A stretch of 59,629 nucleotides of DNA from Amycolatopsis sp. (GTDB lineage Bacteria > Actinomycetota > Actinomycetes > Mycobacteriales > Pseudonocardiaceae): NCBI RefSeq assembly GCF_025464955.1, contig NZ_JAODNM010000179.1, positions 1 through 59,629 of the forward strand, written 5' to 3'. Made by a program: the position numbers and the translations under genes. Shown here one piece after another: positions 8,198 through 17,085 of the stretch. The notes under the pieces were generated by a model. It ran no database searches. It was not told the DNA's origin and was given only the letters and a program-made list of their open reading frames with translations. Every line of letters starts with the position of its first letter. Position 1 is the first letter of the stretch.

Positions 8198-9388
8198 TCA
8201 GCCGCGCAGCCAGCCGAGGATCGTGGTGTACACCTCGTCCTCGCGCAACATCGCGAAGTGGCTCATCCCGCCGAGCCAGTGGCGATCGGCCACCTGGGCG
8301 GCGTCGCCCGCGCTCGACGGCATCACCAGGAGATCACCGAAAGTGCGGGCCAGCAGGCTGTTCTCCGTGCGGGCGAGCGTCGCGGCCAGGAAGTACTGCC
8401 GAATTCCGGGCGGGAGCACGGTTTCGATCGGCTCGCCGGACCGCCAGAGCGCGTCCGGGTCCCGGCCCGCCCACAGCTCTTCGTGCAGGTCACCGTGACG
8501 AAGGTCCTTGACGCCGTCGCTGCGCCTACGCAGGAGTTCACTCAGCGGCGCCGATTCGGCGAAGCGGCTCAACGCCCACGTCGCGGCATTGGCACCGCGC
8601 TCCAGGGGCGCGCCCGTGTGCGGCGCGCCGAGGCAGACGAGCCGGGTGACGGCAGGCAGCCAAGGCGCGTCGGGTGCCTGATGCAGCGCGCTGCGCGCGA
8701 CCAGCCCGCCCATCGAGTGCCCGACGATCACGATGTCGGTGACCTCGACCGGCCAAGCGTCGACGATTCGCGAGACCAGTTCGGCGAACTCTCGGCCGTT
8801 GTCGGAGATGTGGCGACCGCTGTTGTAGCGCACGTACACCGCGCTGCCGCTGAGATCCGCCGTGAGCCGGGAGCCGAAGTCCTGCCCCTCGGCGCCGAAC
8901 CACCAGCGCTCGGTCTCGATCAGCCCGTGCAGGAACACGAACAGCCGCCCGTGCGCGTTGGGGAAGGACTCGGCGACCGAGTCCAGCGGCACCGCGCGAT
9001 AAGCCACGCGCACGGTCATCTCGCCCGGGAGGACCCCGAAAGCGCCGTTCAGCACGCCGATTGCCGCTTGCCCGGCTCTCGAGTCGACGAGCGTGCCGCG
9101 CGGGCGCATCTCCCCGGCTGCGCGCGACACGCTCTCGACCACGGCACCGCCGGCCGAGATCGACGTCCTCACCGTGCGGTAGACCAGCCCGGACACCCCG
9201 TCGTGCAGTGCTTTCACCGGAGCCGCCACCGGGCCGGCCGCGCCGAACGTGCGACGCGCGATGGCCTGGTGCATCCGCTGCACGGTGCTTGCCACCCCGC
9301 CGGCGGCGTCGGTCAACAACCTGGCGACGCCGCCGAACTCGTCGGCACCGGAGTCCCCAGCACCGGACTCCTCAGTGATGGTCGGCAT
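8198..9388 (-). CDS. alpha/beta-hydrolase, lipase-like
   Basis: This 396-residue protein has an alpha/beta-hydrolase core. The oxyanion strand is VFLHGLIETERWW, the nucleophile elbow is VGHSMGGLVA, the loop LGAPHTGAPLERG is typical of lipases and PGAP1-like hydrolases, and a C-terminal His lies in GGMSHFAML. The N-terminal ~150 residues are Ala/Gly-rich and helical, without a signal peptide. It probably acts on lipid or ester substrates in the cytoplasm or at the membrane. It precedes the calpain-like gene by 64 bases, and the pairing may be functional. Substrate unknown. Confidence 0.75.
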   Translation of the reverse strand: MPTITEESGAGDSGADEFGGVARLLTDAAGGVASTVQRMHQAIARRTFGAAGPVAAPVKALHDGVSGLVYRTVRTSISAGGAVVESVSRAAGEMRPRGTLVDSRAGQAAIGVLNGAFGVLPGEMTVRVAYRAVPLDSVAESFPNAHGRLFVFLHGLIETERWWFGAEGQDFGSRLTADLSGSAVYVRYNSGRHISDNGREFAELVSRIVDAWPVEVTDIVIVGHSMGGLVARSALHQAPDAPWLPAVTRLVCLGAPHTGAPLERGANAATWALSRFAESAPLSELLRRRSDGVKDLRHGDLHEELWAGRDPDALWRSGEPIETVLPPGIRQYFLAATLARTENSLLARTFGDLLVMPSSAGDAAQVADRHWLGGMSHFAMLREDEVYTTILGWLRG

Positions 9389-9415
9389 GCCGCCATGGTC
9401 GCACAGCCGGCCAGG

Positions 9416-10360
9416 TCAGCTGGTGACGTCCTTTGTCGAGAACCGCCGAGCCGCCAGCAGGCCGAACACCGTCGCGTAGATCACCGACGACAGGATCCCG
9501 CTCGCCATGTTCGTCCAGTCGATATCGGTGGAGATCAGGTCGATCCAGGCGAACGAATAGTGCGTCGGCAGGTAGTTCCGCAGCGTGCCCAGCGCGGTGA
9601 TCTGGTCGAGGATCTGCGACAGGATCGCCGCGAGCACCGCCCCGCCGACCGCGCCAAGCGGGGCGTCCGTCGACACGCTCAGCAGCAGCGCCAGCCCGGC
9701 CACCCAGGCCAGCTGCACCACGATGTACACCGTGGACAGCAGCATCGCGACGAGGCTGCTGCCGAACGACACGGCGTCACCGGTCGGGCTGATCGCGGCC
9801 CCCGCGCCGTAGAACACGACGCCGACGCCGAGCGAGATCAGCGGCAGCAGCACCAGCGCCGCGGCCGAGAGGATCCCGGACGCGATCGCCTTCTGCCGCA
9901 GCAACCGGTGGCGTGGCACGGGGATCGCCAGCAGGTACTTGAGACTCGACCACGACGACTCGCTGGCGATGGTGTCGCCGAAGAACAGCGCGACGATCAT
10001 CGGCAGCAGGAACGTCCCCGACACGAACAGCGCGAGCACCACGAAGTTCGGCGCGCTCGCGGTGGCGAGGTCGACGAACCCGCCGGAACGGTTGTTCGGG
10101 CTGTTCTGCCCGATCTGGAAGGCCAGTACCAGGATGAACGGCAGGATCACCACGAACCCGAGCAGCAGCTGCGTACGTCGACGTCGCAGCTGACGTCGCA
10201 GCTCGACGCCCAACCCGAGCGTCCGGCCCGCGCGGTAGCCGGTCACCGCGCCGTCCGGACCGACGCCGCTGTGGTCCAGCTCGGCCGCGTCGGTGAGCTC
10301 CTGGAGCGCACCCGGGTCGGTGTGGACCCCGTGATCGCCTGTTACCTCGCTCTTGCTCAT
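9416..10360 (-). CDS. ABC-2 type transporter permease
   Basis: The 314-residue protein has a charged N-terminus followed by about six hydrophobic helices (for example LLLGFVVILPFILVLAFQI, LVAMLLSTVYIVVQLAWVA), the layout of ABC-2 exporters. Its ATG overlaps the stop of the upstream ATPase fusion by 4 bases, so the two are made together and should form one transporter. The short spacing and lack of other ATPase genes nearby support a dedicated pair. The cargo is not identifiable. Confidence 0.85.
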   Translation of the reverse strand: MSKSEVTGDHGVHTDPGALQELTDAAELDHSGVGPDGAVTGYRAGRTLGLGVELRRQLRRRRTQLLLGFVVILPFILVLAFQIGQNSPNNRSGGFVDLATASAPNFVVLALFVSGTFLLPMIVALFFGDTIASESSWSSLKYLLAIPVPRHRLLRQKAIASGILSAAALVLLPLISLGVGVVFYGAGAAISPTGDAVSFGSSLVAMLLSTVYIVVQLAWVAGLALLLSVSTDAPLGAVGGAVLAAILSQILDQITALGTLRNYLPTHYSFAWIDLISTDIDWTNMASGILSSVIYATVFGLLAARRFSTKDVTS

Positions 10361-13275
10361 GAGCTCGCCTCCTCTCCGACCAACTGCAGGAACGCGTCTT
10401 CGAGCCGTCTCCGCGGCCCTGCCGTCTCGACGCCGACACCGGCCCTGACCAGCGTCGCCACCGCCTCCGCGCGGGGCATTCCGTCGAGGTCCGCGTGGAC
10501 GAGCTCGCCTTCGACCTCGACCTGCGACACGCCTGCCGTCGTGCGCAGCGCCTCGGCCGCGTCCTCGGGCTTGTCGACGCGGAACGTCGCTTCCCCGCCC
10601 GCGGCGGCGATGTCGGCGACCTCGCCCGAGGCGACCAACGAGCCCCTGTGCATGACGACCACGTGCGTGCAGGTCTGTTCGACCTCCGCGAGCAGGTGGC
10701 TCGACACCACGACCGTGCGTCCGGTCGCGGCGTAGCGCTGGAGCACCTCGCGCATCTGGTGGATCTGGGGCGGGTCGAGCCCGTTGGTGGGTTCGTCGAG
10801 CACCATCAGGTCCGGGAAGCCGAGCATCGCCTGCGCGATCGCGAGCCGCTGCCGCATGCCCTGGCTGTACGTCCGGACCTTGCGGTGGACGGCGTCGCCG
10901 AGCCCGGCGATCTCCAGCGCCTCGTCGAAGTGCGCCTTCTCCTCGGGACGTCCGGTGGCGGCCCAGTACAGCCGCAGGTTGGCCTCGCCGGACAGGTGCG
11001 GCAGGAAGCCCGCACCCTCGACGAACGACCCGATCCGCGACAGCACGGGAGCGCCGGCACTGATCGTGTGGCCGAACACCTTGATCTGCCCCGCGCTCGG
11101 CGTGATCAGGCCCATCAGCATGCGCAGCGTCGTCGTCTTACCGGCGCCGTTGGGGCCTAGCAGGCCGAGCACCTGGCCGGGTTCGACCCGGAACGACAGG
11201 TCCTTCACCGCGACGAACCCGCCGGGGTAGGACTTCGACAGCCCCTCGATGACCAGCGGCGTGTCCACCAGCTCGGCGTCGACGTGGTGGGAACGCCGGC
11301 GCCGGAACGCCGCGAACACGATCACCAGCGCCGCGACCAGCACGGTGCTGCCGATCCCGATCAGCTGCCCGGTCGGTGTGCCGGTGCCGACCGACTTCCC
11401 TGGCACGACCGGGACGGCGAGCTGCGCGCCGTCGGCGAGGGACACGCGGAACACCGCCGGGTCGGCGGGGGAGGAGTACGCCTGGTCGGTGGTGCTGACC
11501 ACGAGTGCGAGCGAGTGCCCGGCCTCGATCGGCCGGACGATCCCGGGCAGGGTGACCGTGACCTCGACCGGCGAGCCGTCGGTGGGCAGGTTCGTCACCC
11601 GGAACGGGGCGATCGTGTTCGCCGGCAGCGTGCGGGTGCCGTCGGTGCCGACGTCGTACAGCTTTGCGAACAGCACCGCGTCGGTCTGGGGCTTGGCGGT
11701 CGCGGGGTCGGCGGACACACGCAGCCGGACGGTCGACGAACCCGCGATGAGCACCTGCGCGTTCACCGGGGCGGACCGGAACATCGCGGACTGGCCGGGC
11801 GGGTCGATGTTGAACAGGCCCGAGAGCCGAGACGAACTCGAGGCGAGGCCGTTGAGCCCGGGGATGCCGCTGACCGAGGACGGGTTGCCGCCCGCCGGGT
11901 GCACGATCGCCTGCGGACCGCCGGTGAGCGCGATCGGCCGCCGCTCGGTGGTGCCGCCGGCCAGGCCGGGATACGCCGGCGCCTCGACGGTCCGGACCGA
12001 CGGCGTTCCGTTGGCGCGCAACGTGCCCTGGACGTCGTAGTCGAAGCCGGTGCCGGGGTCGGCCCCTTGGCCGGTGAGCTGGAACCAGAGCCAGTCGGCA
12101 ATCTTCCCGCGCAGCTGCGGGCCGGGCGCGCCGCCGTCGTGGCCGCCGGTGTACCAGATCGTCTGGACCTTGCCGCCGGCCGCGGTGATCTGGCGGGCGG
12201 TGGCGTCGGACTGGCCGAGGCCGAACAGCGTGTCGCTCTCGCCCTGCACCAGCAGCGTCGGCACCTTGATCTTGTCGGTTACCGAAACGGGGGACACCCG
12301 ATGGAGAAGCGCGACGGTCTGCGGGCTCTCCTTGCCGGTGGTCGCGAGCTCCGTGTACGCCTGGCAGACCTGCGGGGTGAAGCGCCCGCACGGGTCCGCG
12401 CCGACGGCCGGCGGGCCGCCCTGAGCGGGCGCGCCGCCGGTGGACGAGCCGCTGCCGCCCGTCGACGTCGAGGTGTCGCTGGATTCCTGACCGGCTTCGG
12501 GCGCTTCGGCGGTGGGGTTGCCGGCGGCCGCGCCACCGGTTCCGGCGGAGAAGAAGATGCCCGCCCACGACTTCTTGAACACGCCGTCGGGAGCGGCCGC
12601 GTCCGCGGCGGGGGTGCCCGCCGACGGAGCCGTCGGGGCGGCGGCGTTCGGCACCAGGCCCTGGGCGAGGTCGTTGTAGGTGATCACCGGCGCGATGGCG
12701 TCGACGCGCTTGTCCGTCCCGGCGAGCAGCAGCGACAGCGCGCCGCCGTAGGACGCGCCCGTGACGGCTACTTTCGGGTCGCCGTTGCTGCTGAGGACCT
12801 CGGGCTGCTTCGCGAGGTAGTCGATGAGCCTGCTGGCGTCCGCGACCTCGTAGTCGGGGTCGTTCAGGCCGATCTTGCCGCCGCTGCGGCCGAATCCGCG
12901 TGCCGACCAGGCCAGCACCACGAACCCCTTCCCGGCGAGCTCCTTGGCCTGGCTGTCGACGCTCTTCTTGTCGCCGCCGAAGCCGTGCGCGAGCATCACC
13001 GCGGGTGCGGGCGTCTTCGCGGGGAAGTAGAGCGTGGTGTCGATGGGCAGCCGGTCCGGCGACCCGGGCGCGGCGGGCACCTCGACCATGGCGTCGGTGG
13101 TCTTGACGGTCGCGGTCTTCGAACCGCTGAGCGCGAAGGCAAGACCGGCGGCGATGACCACCACGACGACCAGCGCGAGGGCGAGTAGCCGGTTACCGCG
13201 AGTACGGGGAATCGGAAGGCGGGGCACGTGAGTGAAGGTAGGGGAACTTACCTGAGAGTCGCACGTCGGACTCAC
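10357..13275 (-). CDS. fusion of S15/CocE-like hydrolase and ABC ATPase
   Basis: This 972-residue fusion starts with a cytoplasmic lead and a transmembrane helix at about 29-50. A large alpha/beta-hydrolase of X-Pro-dipeptidyl-peptidase/CocE type follows (about 60-620), with HGFGG near 97-101 and the nucleophile Ser175 in GASYGG. A second transmembrane helix lies at about 640-657. The C-terminus is a complete ABC ATPase: Walker A GPNGAGKTTT near 705, signature YSQGMRQRL, and Walker B LMVLDEPTNG. The implied topology is an extracytoplasmic hydrolase tethered to a cytoplasmic motor, paired with the permease that overlaps its stop. A Gly/Ser/Thr-rich linker sits at about 230-280. A GTG at 13230 is an alternative start. 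Processing of exported or bound peptides is an inference. Confidence 0.85.
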   Translation of the reverse strand: MSPTCDSQVSSPTFTHVPRLPIPRTRGNRLLALALVVVVVIAAGLAFALSGSKTATVKTTDAMVEVPAAPGSPDRLPIDTTLYFPAKTPAPAVMLAHGFGGDKKSVDSQAKELAGKGFVVLAWSARGFGRSGGKIGLNDPDYEVADASRLIDYLAKQPEVLSSNGDPKVAVTGASYGGALSLLLAGTDKRVDAIAPVITYNDLAQGLVPNAAAPTAPSAGTPAADAAAPDGVFKKSWAGIFFSAGTGGAAAGNPTAEAPEAGQESSDTSTSTGGSGSSTGGAPAQGGPPAVGADPCGRFTPQVCQAYTELATTGKESPQTVALLHRVSPVSVTDKIKVPTLLVQGESDTLFGLGQSDATARQITAAGGKVQTIWYTGGHDGGAPGPQLRGKIADWLWFQLTGQGADPGTGFDYDVQGTLRANGTPSVRTVEAPAYPGLAGGTTERRPIALTGGPQAIVHPAGGNPSSVSGIPGLNGLASSSSRLSGLFNIDPPGQSAMFRSAPVNAQVLIAGSSTVRLRVSADPATAKPQTDAVLFAKLYDVGTDGTRTLPANTIAPFRVTNLPTDGSPVEVTVTLPGIVRPIEAGHSLALVVSTTDQAYSSPADPAVFRVSLADGAQLAVPVVPGKSVGTGTPTGQLIGIGSTVLVAALVIVFAAFRRRRSHHVDAELVDTPLVIEGLSKSYPGGFVAVKDLSFRVEPGQVLGLLGPNGAGKTTTLRMLMGLITPSAGQIKVFGHTISAGAPVLSRIGSFVEGAGFLPHLSGEANLRLYWAATGRPEEKAHFDEALEIAGLGDAVHRKVRTYSQGMRQRLAIAQAMLGFPDLMVLDEPTNGLDPPQIHQMREVLQRYAATGRTVVVSSHLLAEVEQTCTHVVVMHRGSLVASGEVADIAAAGGEATFRVDKPEDAAEALRTTAGVSQVEVEGELVHADLDGMPRAEAVATLVRAGVGVETAGPRRRLEDAFLQLVGEEASS

Positions 13276-13380
13276 AGTAAGCGGCCACGCACCGTGTCCG
13301 GGTGAGGAAGGTCATGGCACCGTTTTGGTGATTAGGGCAACCTCAGCTCGCTTTCCGCATCGCGAACAGTCAAACTGGAC

Positions 13381-13492
13381 AAAGTTGTGGAGGGGAGTAT
13401 TCCTTCGCGGCGGTGTCGTCAGCACGGTTGCCCTTGCGGCGCCCGGCACCGTCGGTCGGCGTTCGCGTCGGCGGAAGAGACCTCCGGCTAGT
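13381..13492 (+). promoter_or_regulatory. yybP-ykoY-type (Mn2+) riboswitch candidate
   Basis: The leader of the TerC-type gene contains features of the yybP-ykoY class in order: GGGGAGTA at 13392-13399, TCGTCAGCACGG at about 13417-13428, and AGAGACC at about 13476-13482, separated by GC-rich helices. These correspond to the conserved GGGGAGUA, UCGUCAACA and GAGACC elements of the class. The riboswitch senses Mn2+ and typically controls manganese efflux genes, including TerC/Alx/YkoY members, which fits the downstream gene. Boundaries are approximate and no covariance search was run. Confidence 0.7.
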
Positions 13493-13525
13493 TGCTGCTG
13501 TGCGCTATCCGGAGGTTTCAGCTTT

Positions 13526-14506
13526 ATGTCCGTTCCACTATGGCTATGGATCGCCACCGTCGGCGGTTTGCTGGCGCTGATCGCTGTCGACCTCGTCGTC
13601 GTCGATCACAACCCGCATGCCGTGACCAGTCGCGAAGCGGCCAAGTGGGTCGTGTTCTACGTCGCTTGCGCGGTGCTCTTCGGGGCCGGCATCTGGTTCT
13701 TCGCCGGGCACCGCCCGGCCATCGAGTTCTTCACCGGGTACATCACGGAGTACTCCCTCAGTATCGACAACCTCTTCATCTTCATGATCATCATGACCTC
13801 GTTCAAGGTCCCCAAGATCCACCAGCACCGGGTCCTGCTGGTCGGCATCCTGCTCGCGCTCGCCATGCGCAGCGTGTTCATCGCGGTCGGCGCGGCACTG
13901 ATCAACGAGTTCGTCTGGGTGTTCTTCCTCTTCGGCGCGATCCTGGTGGCGACCGCGGTCAACATGGTCCGCGGGAAGGGGCATGGCGAGGAGTACCAGG
14001 AGAACGCCGTCACCCGCATGGTGCGGAAGGTCTTCCCGGTCACCGAGGACTTCCACGGGCACAAGTCGTTCATCAAGAAGGACGGCAAGCGCTGGCTGAC
14101 GCCGATGTTCGTGGTGATCGTCGCCATCGGCAGCGCGGACCTGCTGTTCGCGGTCGACTCGATCCCGGCCATCTTCGGCATCACGCAGGAGGCGTTCCTG
14201 GTCTTCACGGCCAACGCGTTCGCGCTGATGGGCCTGCGTCAGCTGTACTTCCTGCTCGGCGGGCTGGTGGACAAGCTGGTGTATCTGACCTACGGCCTCG
14301 CGGTGATCCTCGGCTTCATCGGCGCCAAGCTGGTCCTGCACGCGCTGCACGAGTACCACGCGGTGCCGGACTGGCTGGACATCAACAATTGGGTCTCCCT
14401 CGGGGTGATCGTGGTCGTCCTCGCGGTGACGACGCTGGCGAGCTTGGCGAAGTCGAAGCGCACCGAAGCGAACGCAGAGCTGGAAGCTGCCGAAACAAGT
14501 AGGTAG
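13526..14506 (+). CDS. TerC-family integral membrane metal exporter
   Basis: The 326-residue protein has about nine membrane segments and the TerC signature acidic residues within membranes: the Asp in YSLSIDNLFIF and the Asp in LLFAVDSIPAIFGI. A soluble loop at about residues 150-195 (RKVFPVTEDFHGHKSF) is also typical. TerC/Alx proteins export Mn2+ or support metal loading of exoenzymes. I chose ATG 13526 because a perfect GGAGG lies 10 bases upstream; the open frame reaches back to 13325 through the riboswitch leader, which is not coding. The Mn2+-type leader supports manganese efflux as its job. Confidence 0.88.
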   Translation: MSVPLWLWIATVGGLLALIAVDLVVVDHNPHAVTSREAAKWVVFYVACAVLFGAGIWFFAGHRPAIEFFTGYITEYSLSIDNLFIFMIIMTSFKVPKIHQHRVLLVGILLALAMRSVFIAVGAALINEFVWVFFLFGAILVATAVNMVRGKGHGEEYQENAVTRMVRKVFPVTEDFHGHKSFIKKDGKRWLTPMFVVIVAIGSADLLFAVDSIPAIFGITQEAFLVFTANAFALMGLRQLYFLLGGLVDKLVYLTYGLAVILGFIGAKLVLHALHEYHAVPDWLDINNWVSLGVIVVVLAVTTLASLAKSKRTEANAELEAAETSR

Positions 14507-14540
14507 TTAGAGCTGCTAACAATCAGGTACCGTCGGAATC

Positions 14541-16496
14541 GTGCTTCCTACCGACATCGAAGTCCTGGCCGTCCCCGGTGCTCCCGCCCTGCGCGCCGAG
14601 CTCCTGCTCACCGCGGTTGCCCGGCCTGACCTGGCGAGCAACTCCTACCGGGGCGGGCTGCGCCGGATCGGCCTTGACGGTTCCGAGTCCGCCTGGACCC
14701 ACGGCGAGCACGACTCGGCGCCGTCGATCTCGCCGGACGGCCGCTGGGTCGCGTTCCTTCGTTCGGGTGACGGCGAGCTCGCCGAAGGCTCGCCGCAGCT
14801 GCACGTCATGCCGGTCGACGGCGGTGAAGCCCAGCGCCTGACCTCCGCTCCGCTCGGCGTCGGCTCGCCGGCGTGGGCTCCGGACTCGCGGCGGCTCGCC
14901 TACGTCGCGCGGGTGCCCGAGCCCGGCCGGTACGGCACGCCCGGCGAGGACGGGAAGCCGGTCAAGCCGGACGAGGAAGCGCCGCGGCACATCACCCGTT
15001 TCGACTACCGCATCGACAACATCGGCTTCCTCGGCGACCGCCAGCAACGGCTGTTCGTCGTCGACGCCGCAGGTGCGCTCGAAAGCGGCGTCGTGCCCGA
15101 GCAGTCACCGCTGACGGACGACCGCACCAGCATCGAAGACCCCGTTTGGACGGCTGATGGCGAGCGGGTGCTCGTCGTCGCCCCGAGCGACTGGGGCGCC
15201 GAGGCGACCGAACGGCGTGACCTCTACGCGGTCCCGGTCGCGGGCGGCGAACCGACGTTGGCCGTGCGCAGCGGCGGGGCCTTGGCCAAGCCGACGGTGG
15301 CGGCGGACGGGCGGGTTTTCTTCCTGGCCATGGAGTTCGTCGACGAGCGGCTGGAAGCCAACAACACCGGGCTGTGGGTCGCCGAACTCGCCCAGGATGG
15401 TTCGGCGGTCGAAGGCCGCCGACTCACCGAGGTCGAATCGGTCAACTGTGACCACGGCGTCGGGCAGCCCGTCGAATTCGGCGACGAGGTGCTGGTCGCT
15501 GTCCTCAACCGGGGCGCGACCGAGCTCCGCGCGGTGCCCTCGGACGCCGAACTGGCTCCGCTGAGCGCGTTGCGCCTGGTCGGCGGCGAGTTCGCGGCCG
15601 TCCGATCGTTCGCCGCCGACGGTTCGACTGTGGTGGCCGTGATCGCGACGGCCTCGTCCCCAGGCGAGGTCGTCGTCCTGACGAACGGCCAAAAAGTACT
15701 GACCGACTACGCGAAGGACCTGCGGACCGCCGGTGTGCACCCGGTCGAGGAACTGAACACCCGCTCCGCCGACGGCTACCCGGCACACGGCTGGCTGGTC
15801 CTCCCCGAGGGTGAGGGCCCGCATCCGGTGCTGCTGGCCATCCACGGCGGCCCGTTCGCCATGCAGGACTGGGGTTTCTTCGACGAGGCACAGGTCTACG
15901 CGTCGGCGGGATACGCCGTCATCCTGGGCAATCCGCGCGGTTCGGCGGGCTACGGCGAAAGCCACGGCCGGGCGATCATCAAAAACTTCGGCACCGTCGA
16001 CGTCGAAGACGTCCTCTCGCTGCTCGACGCGGCGCTGACCCGGTCCGACCTCGACTCCTCCCGCGTCGGCGTGATGGGCGGTTCGTACGGCGGGTTCATG
16101 ACCAGCTGGCTGGCCTCGCACCACGGCGAGCGGTTCCGTGCGGCGTGGAGCGAGCGGGCGGTCAACGCGTGGGACTCGATGGTCGGCAGCTCCGACATCG
16201 GGTACGCGTTCGTACGCGGGTACATCGGCGAGGACCCGATCGAGCAGCGACTGCGCAGCCCGCTCAGCTATGCCGACAAGATCGACCTGCCGTTCGCAGT
16301 CGTCCACTCGGAGCAGGACTGGCGTTGCCCGCTGGAGCAGGGGCAGCGGATGTTCGTGGCGCTGAAGCAGAACGGCGTCGACGCGGAATTCCTGTTGTTC
16401 CCCGGCGAAGGACACGAGCTGACCAGGTCCGGGAAGCCGCGGCACCGGCTACAGCGCTTCGAAAAAGTTCTTGAGTGGTGGTCGCGGCACCTGTGA
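14541..16496 (+). CDS. S9 family prolyl oligopeptidase-like serine peptidase
   Basis: The 651-residue protein has an N-terminal beta-propeller of repeats such as SISPDGRWVAF and SPAWAPDSRRLAYV, followed by a C-terminal alpha/beta-hydrolase peptidase domain. The catalytic serine lies near residue 515 in MGGSYGGFMTSW, the Asp near 592 in HSEQDWRCP and the His near 625 in GEGHELTRS. No signal peptide is present, so it is cytosolic. It probably cleaves short peptides as an acylaminoacyl or dipeptidyl peptidase. It starts at a GTG 34 bases after the TerC gene, and the GNAT gene follows closely. Confidence 0.9.
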   Translation: MLPTDIEVLAVPGAPALRAELLLTAVARPDLASNSYRGGLRRIGLDGSESAWTHGEHDSAPSISPDGRWVAFLRSGDGELAEGSPQLHVMPVDGGEAQRLTSAPLGVGSPAWAPDSRRLAYVARVPEPGRYGTPGEDGKPVKPDEEAPRHITRFDYRIDNIGFLGDRQQRLFVVDAAGALESGVVPEQSPLTDDRTSIEDPVWTADGERVLVVAPSDWGAEATERRDLYAVPVAGGEPTLAVRSGGALAKPTVAADGRVFFLAMEFVDERLEANNTGLWVAELAQDGSAVEGRRLTEVESVNCDHGVGQPVEFGDEVLVAVLNRGATELRAVPSDAELAPLSALRLVGGEFAAVRSFAADGSTVVAVIATASSPGEVVVLTNGQKVLTDYAKDLRTAGVHPVEELNTRSADGYPAHGWLVLPEGEGPHPVLLAIHGGPFAMQDWGFFDEAQVYASAGYAVILGNPRGSAGYGESHGRAIIKNFGTVDVEDVLSLLDAALTRSDLDSSRVGVMGGSYGGFMTSWLASHHGERFRAAWSERAVNAWDSMVGSSDIGYAFVRGYIGEDPIEQRLRSPLSYADKIDLPFAVVHSEQDWRCPLEQGQRMFVALKQNGVDAEFLLFPGEGHELTRSGKPRHRLQRFEKVLEWWSRHL

Positions 16497-16506
16497 AGAT
16501 GAGGTC

Positions 16507-17034
16507 GTGGCTTGGACAGTGAGACGGGGAACTGAGACCGACGCCGAGCAGATGGCGAAGATCAACGTCGACGGCTGGAGCACGGCGTATCGCGGCATGA
16601 TTCCGGACGCCTACCTCGACGCCATGCGGGCCGGCGACCGGGTCGACCGGATGAGGCAGCGGCTCGCCCTGCCGGACCCGTACGCGACCCTGCTCGCCGT
16701 GGGCGGCGACGGTGCTGTCGGGGCGTACGCAACCGTCACGGCGGTCCAGGATGGCGACGATGAGCACCCGAACCTGTCCACCGGGGAACTGGCCGCCTTG
16801 TACGCCGACCCGGCGTGGCAGGGCACAGGCGCGGGCAAGGCCGCGCACGAAGCCGGTATCGAGTACCTCGTGAAGCAGGGTTTCGAGCACGCGGTGTTGT
16901 GGGTCCTCGCGGACAACGCGCCGTCGCGGCGGTTCTACGAGACCCGGGGCTGGACCTGCGACCAGGTCACGAAGGCCGACACCTTCGGGGGCTCAAGCGT
17001 GACGGAGATCCGCTACTCCCGCCTCTTGGGGTGA
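16507..17034 (+). CDS. GNAT family N-acetyltransferase
   Basis: The protein (175 residues from GTG 16507) begins WTVRRGTETDAEQMAKINVDGW, the first strand and helix of GNAT enzymes. The acetyl-CoA-binding motif is LYADPAWQGTGAGKAAHEAG, and the final strand pair includes WVLADNAPSRRFYETRGW. It should transfer an acetyl group from acetyl-CoA to an amine; the substrate is unknown. It is 10 bases downstream of the S9 peptidase stop, so it is likely co-transcribed. An upstream in-frame start at 16471 would overlap the peptidase and is less likely. Confidence 0.85.
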   Translation: MAWTVRRGTETDAEQMAKINVDGWSTAYRGMIPDAYLDAMRAGDRVDRMRQRLALPDPYATLLAVGGDGAVGAYATVTAVQDGDDEHPNLSTGELAALYADPAWQGTGAGKAAHEAGIEYLVKQGFEHAVLWVLADNAPSRRFYETRGWTCDQVTKADTFGGSSVTEIRYSRLLG

Positions 17035-17040
17035 CCAGCA

Positions 17041-17085
17041 CCGCAACTCGCCGCCCGCAACTCGCAACTCGACGGCGAGTTGCGG
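17041..17085. terminator. 13-bp-arm hairpin related to the one at 6771
   Basis: The left arm CCGCAACTCGCCG (17041-17053) pairs with CGGCGAGTTGCGG (17073-17085). The 19-base loop itself holds two more copies of the GCAACTCG core. It lies between the convergent GNAT and RES genes and shares its core with the palindrome at 6771-6794. Confidence 0.7.

Noticed and set aside
8168..10735. 855-codon ORF on the plus strand
   Set aside because: It is the antisense shadow of the hydrolase, permease and ABC-fusion genes. The Arg/His/Asp-rich composition is typical of antisense frames in GC-rich DNA, and the minus-strand proteins carry clear catalytic motifs.
13359..13380. possible iron/DtxR-type box upstream of the TerC leader
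   Set aside because: The nearby TTAGGGCAACCT segment matches only half of the DtxR-family consensus and lacks the second arm.
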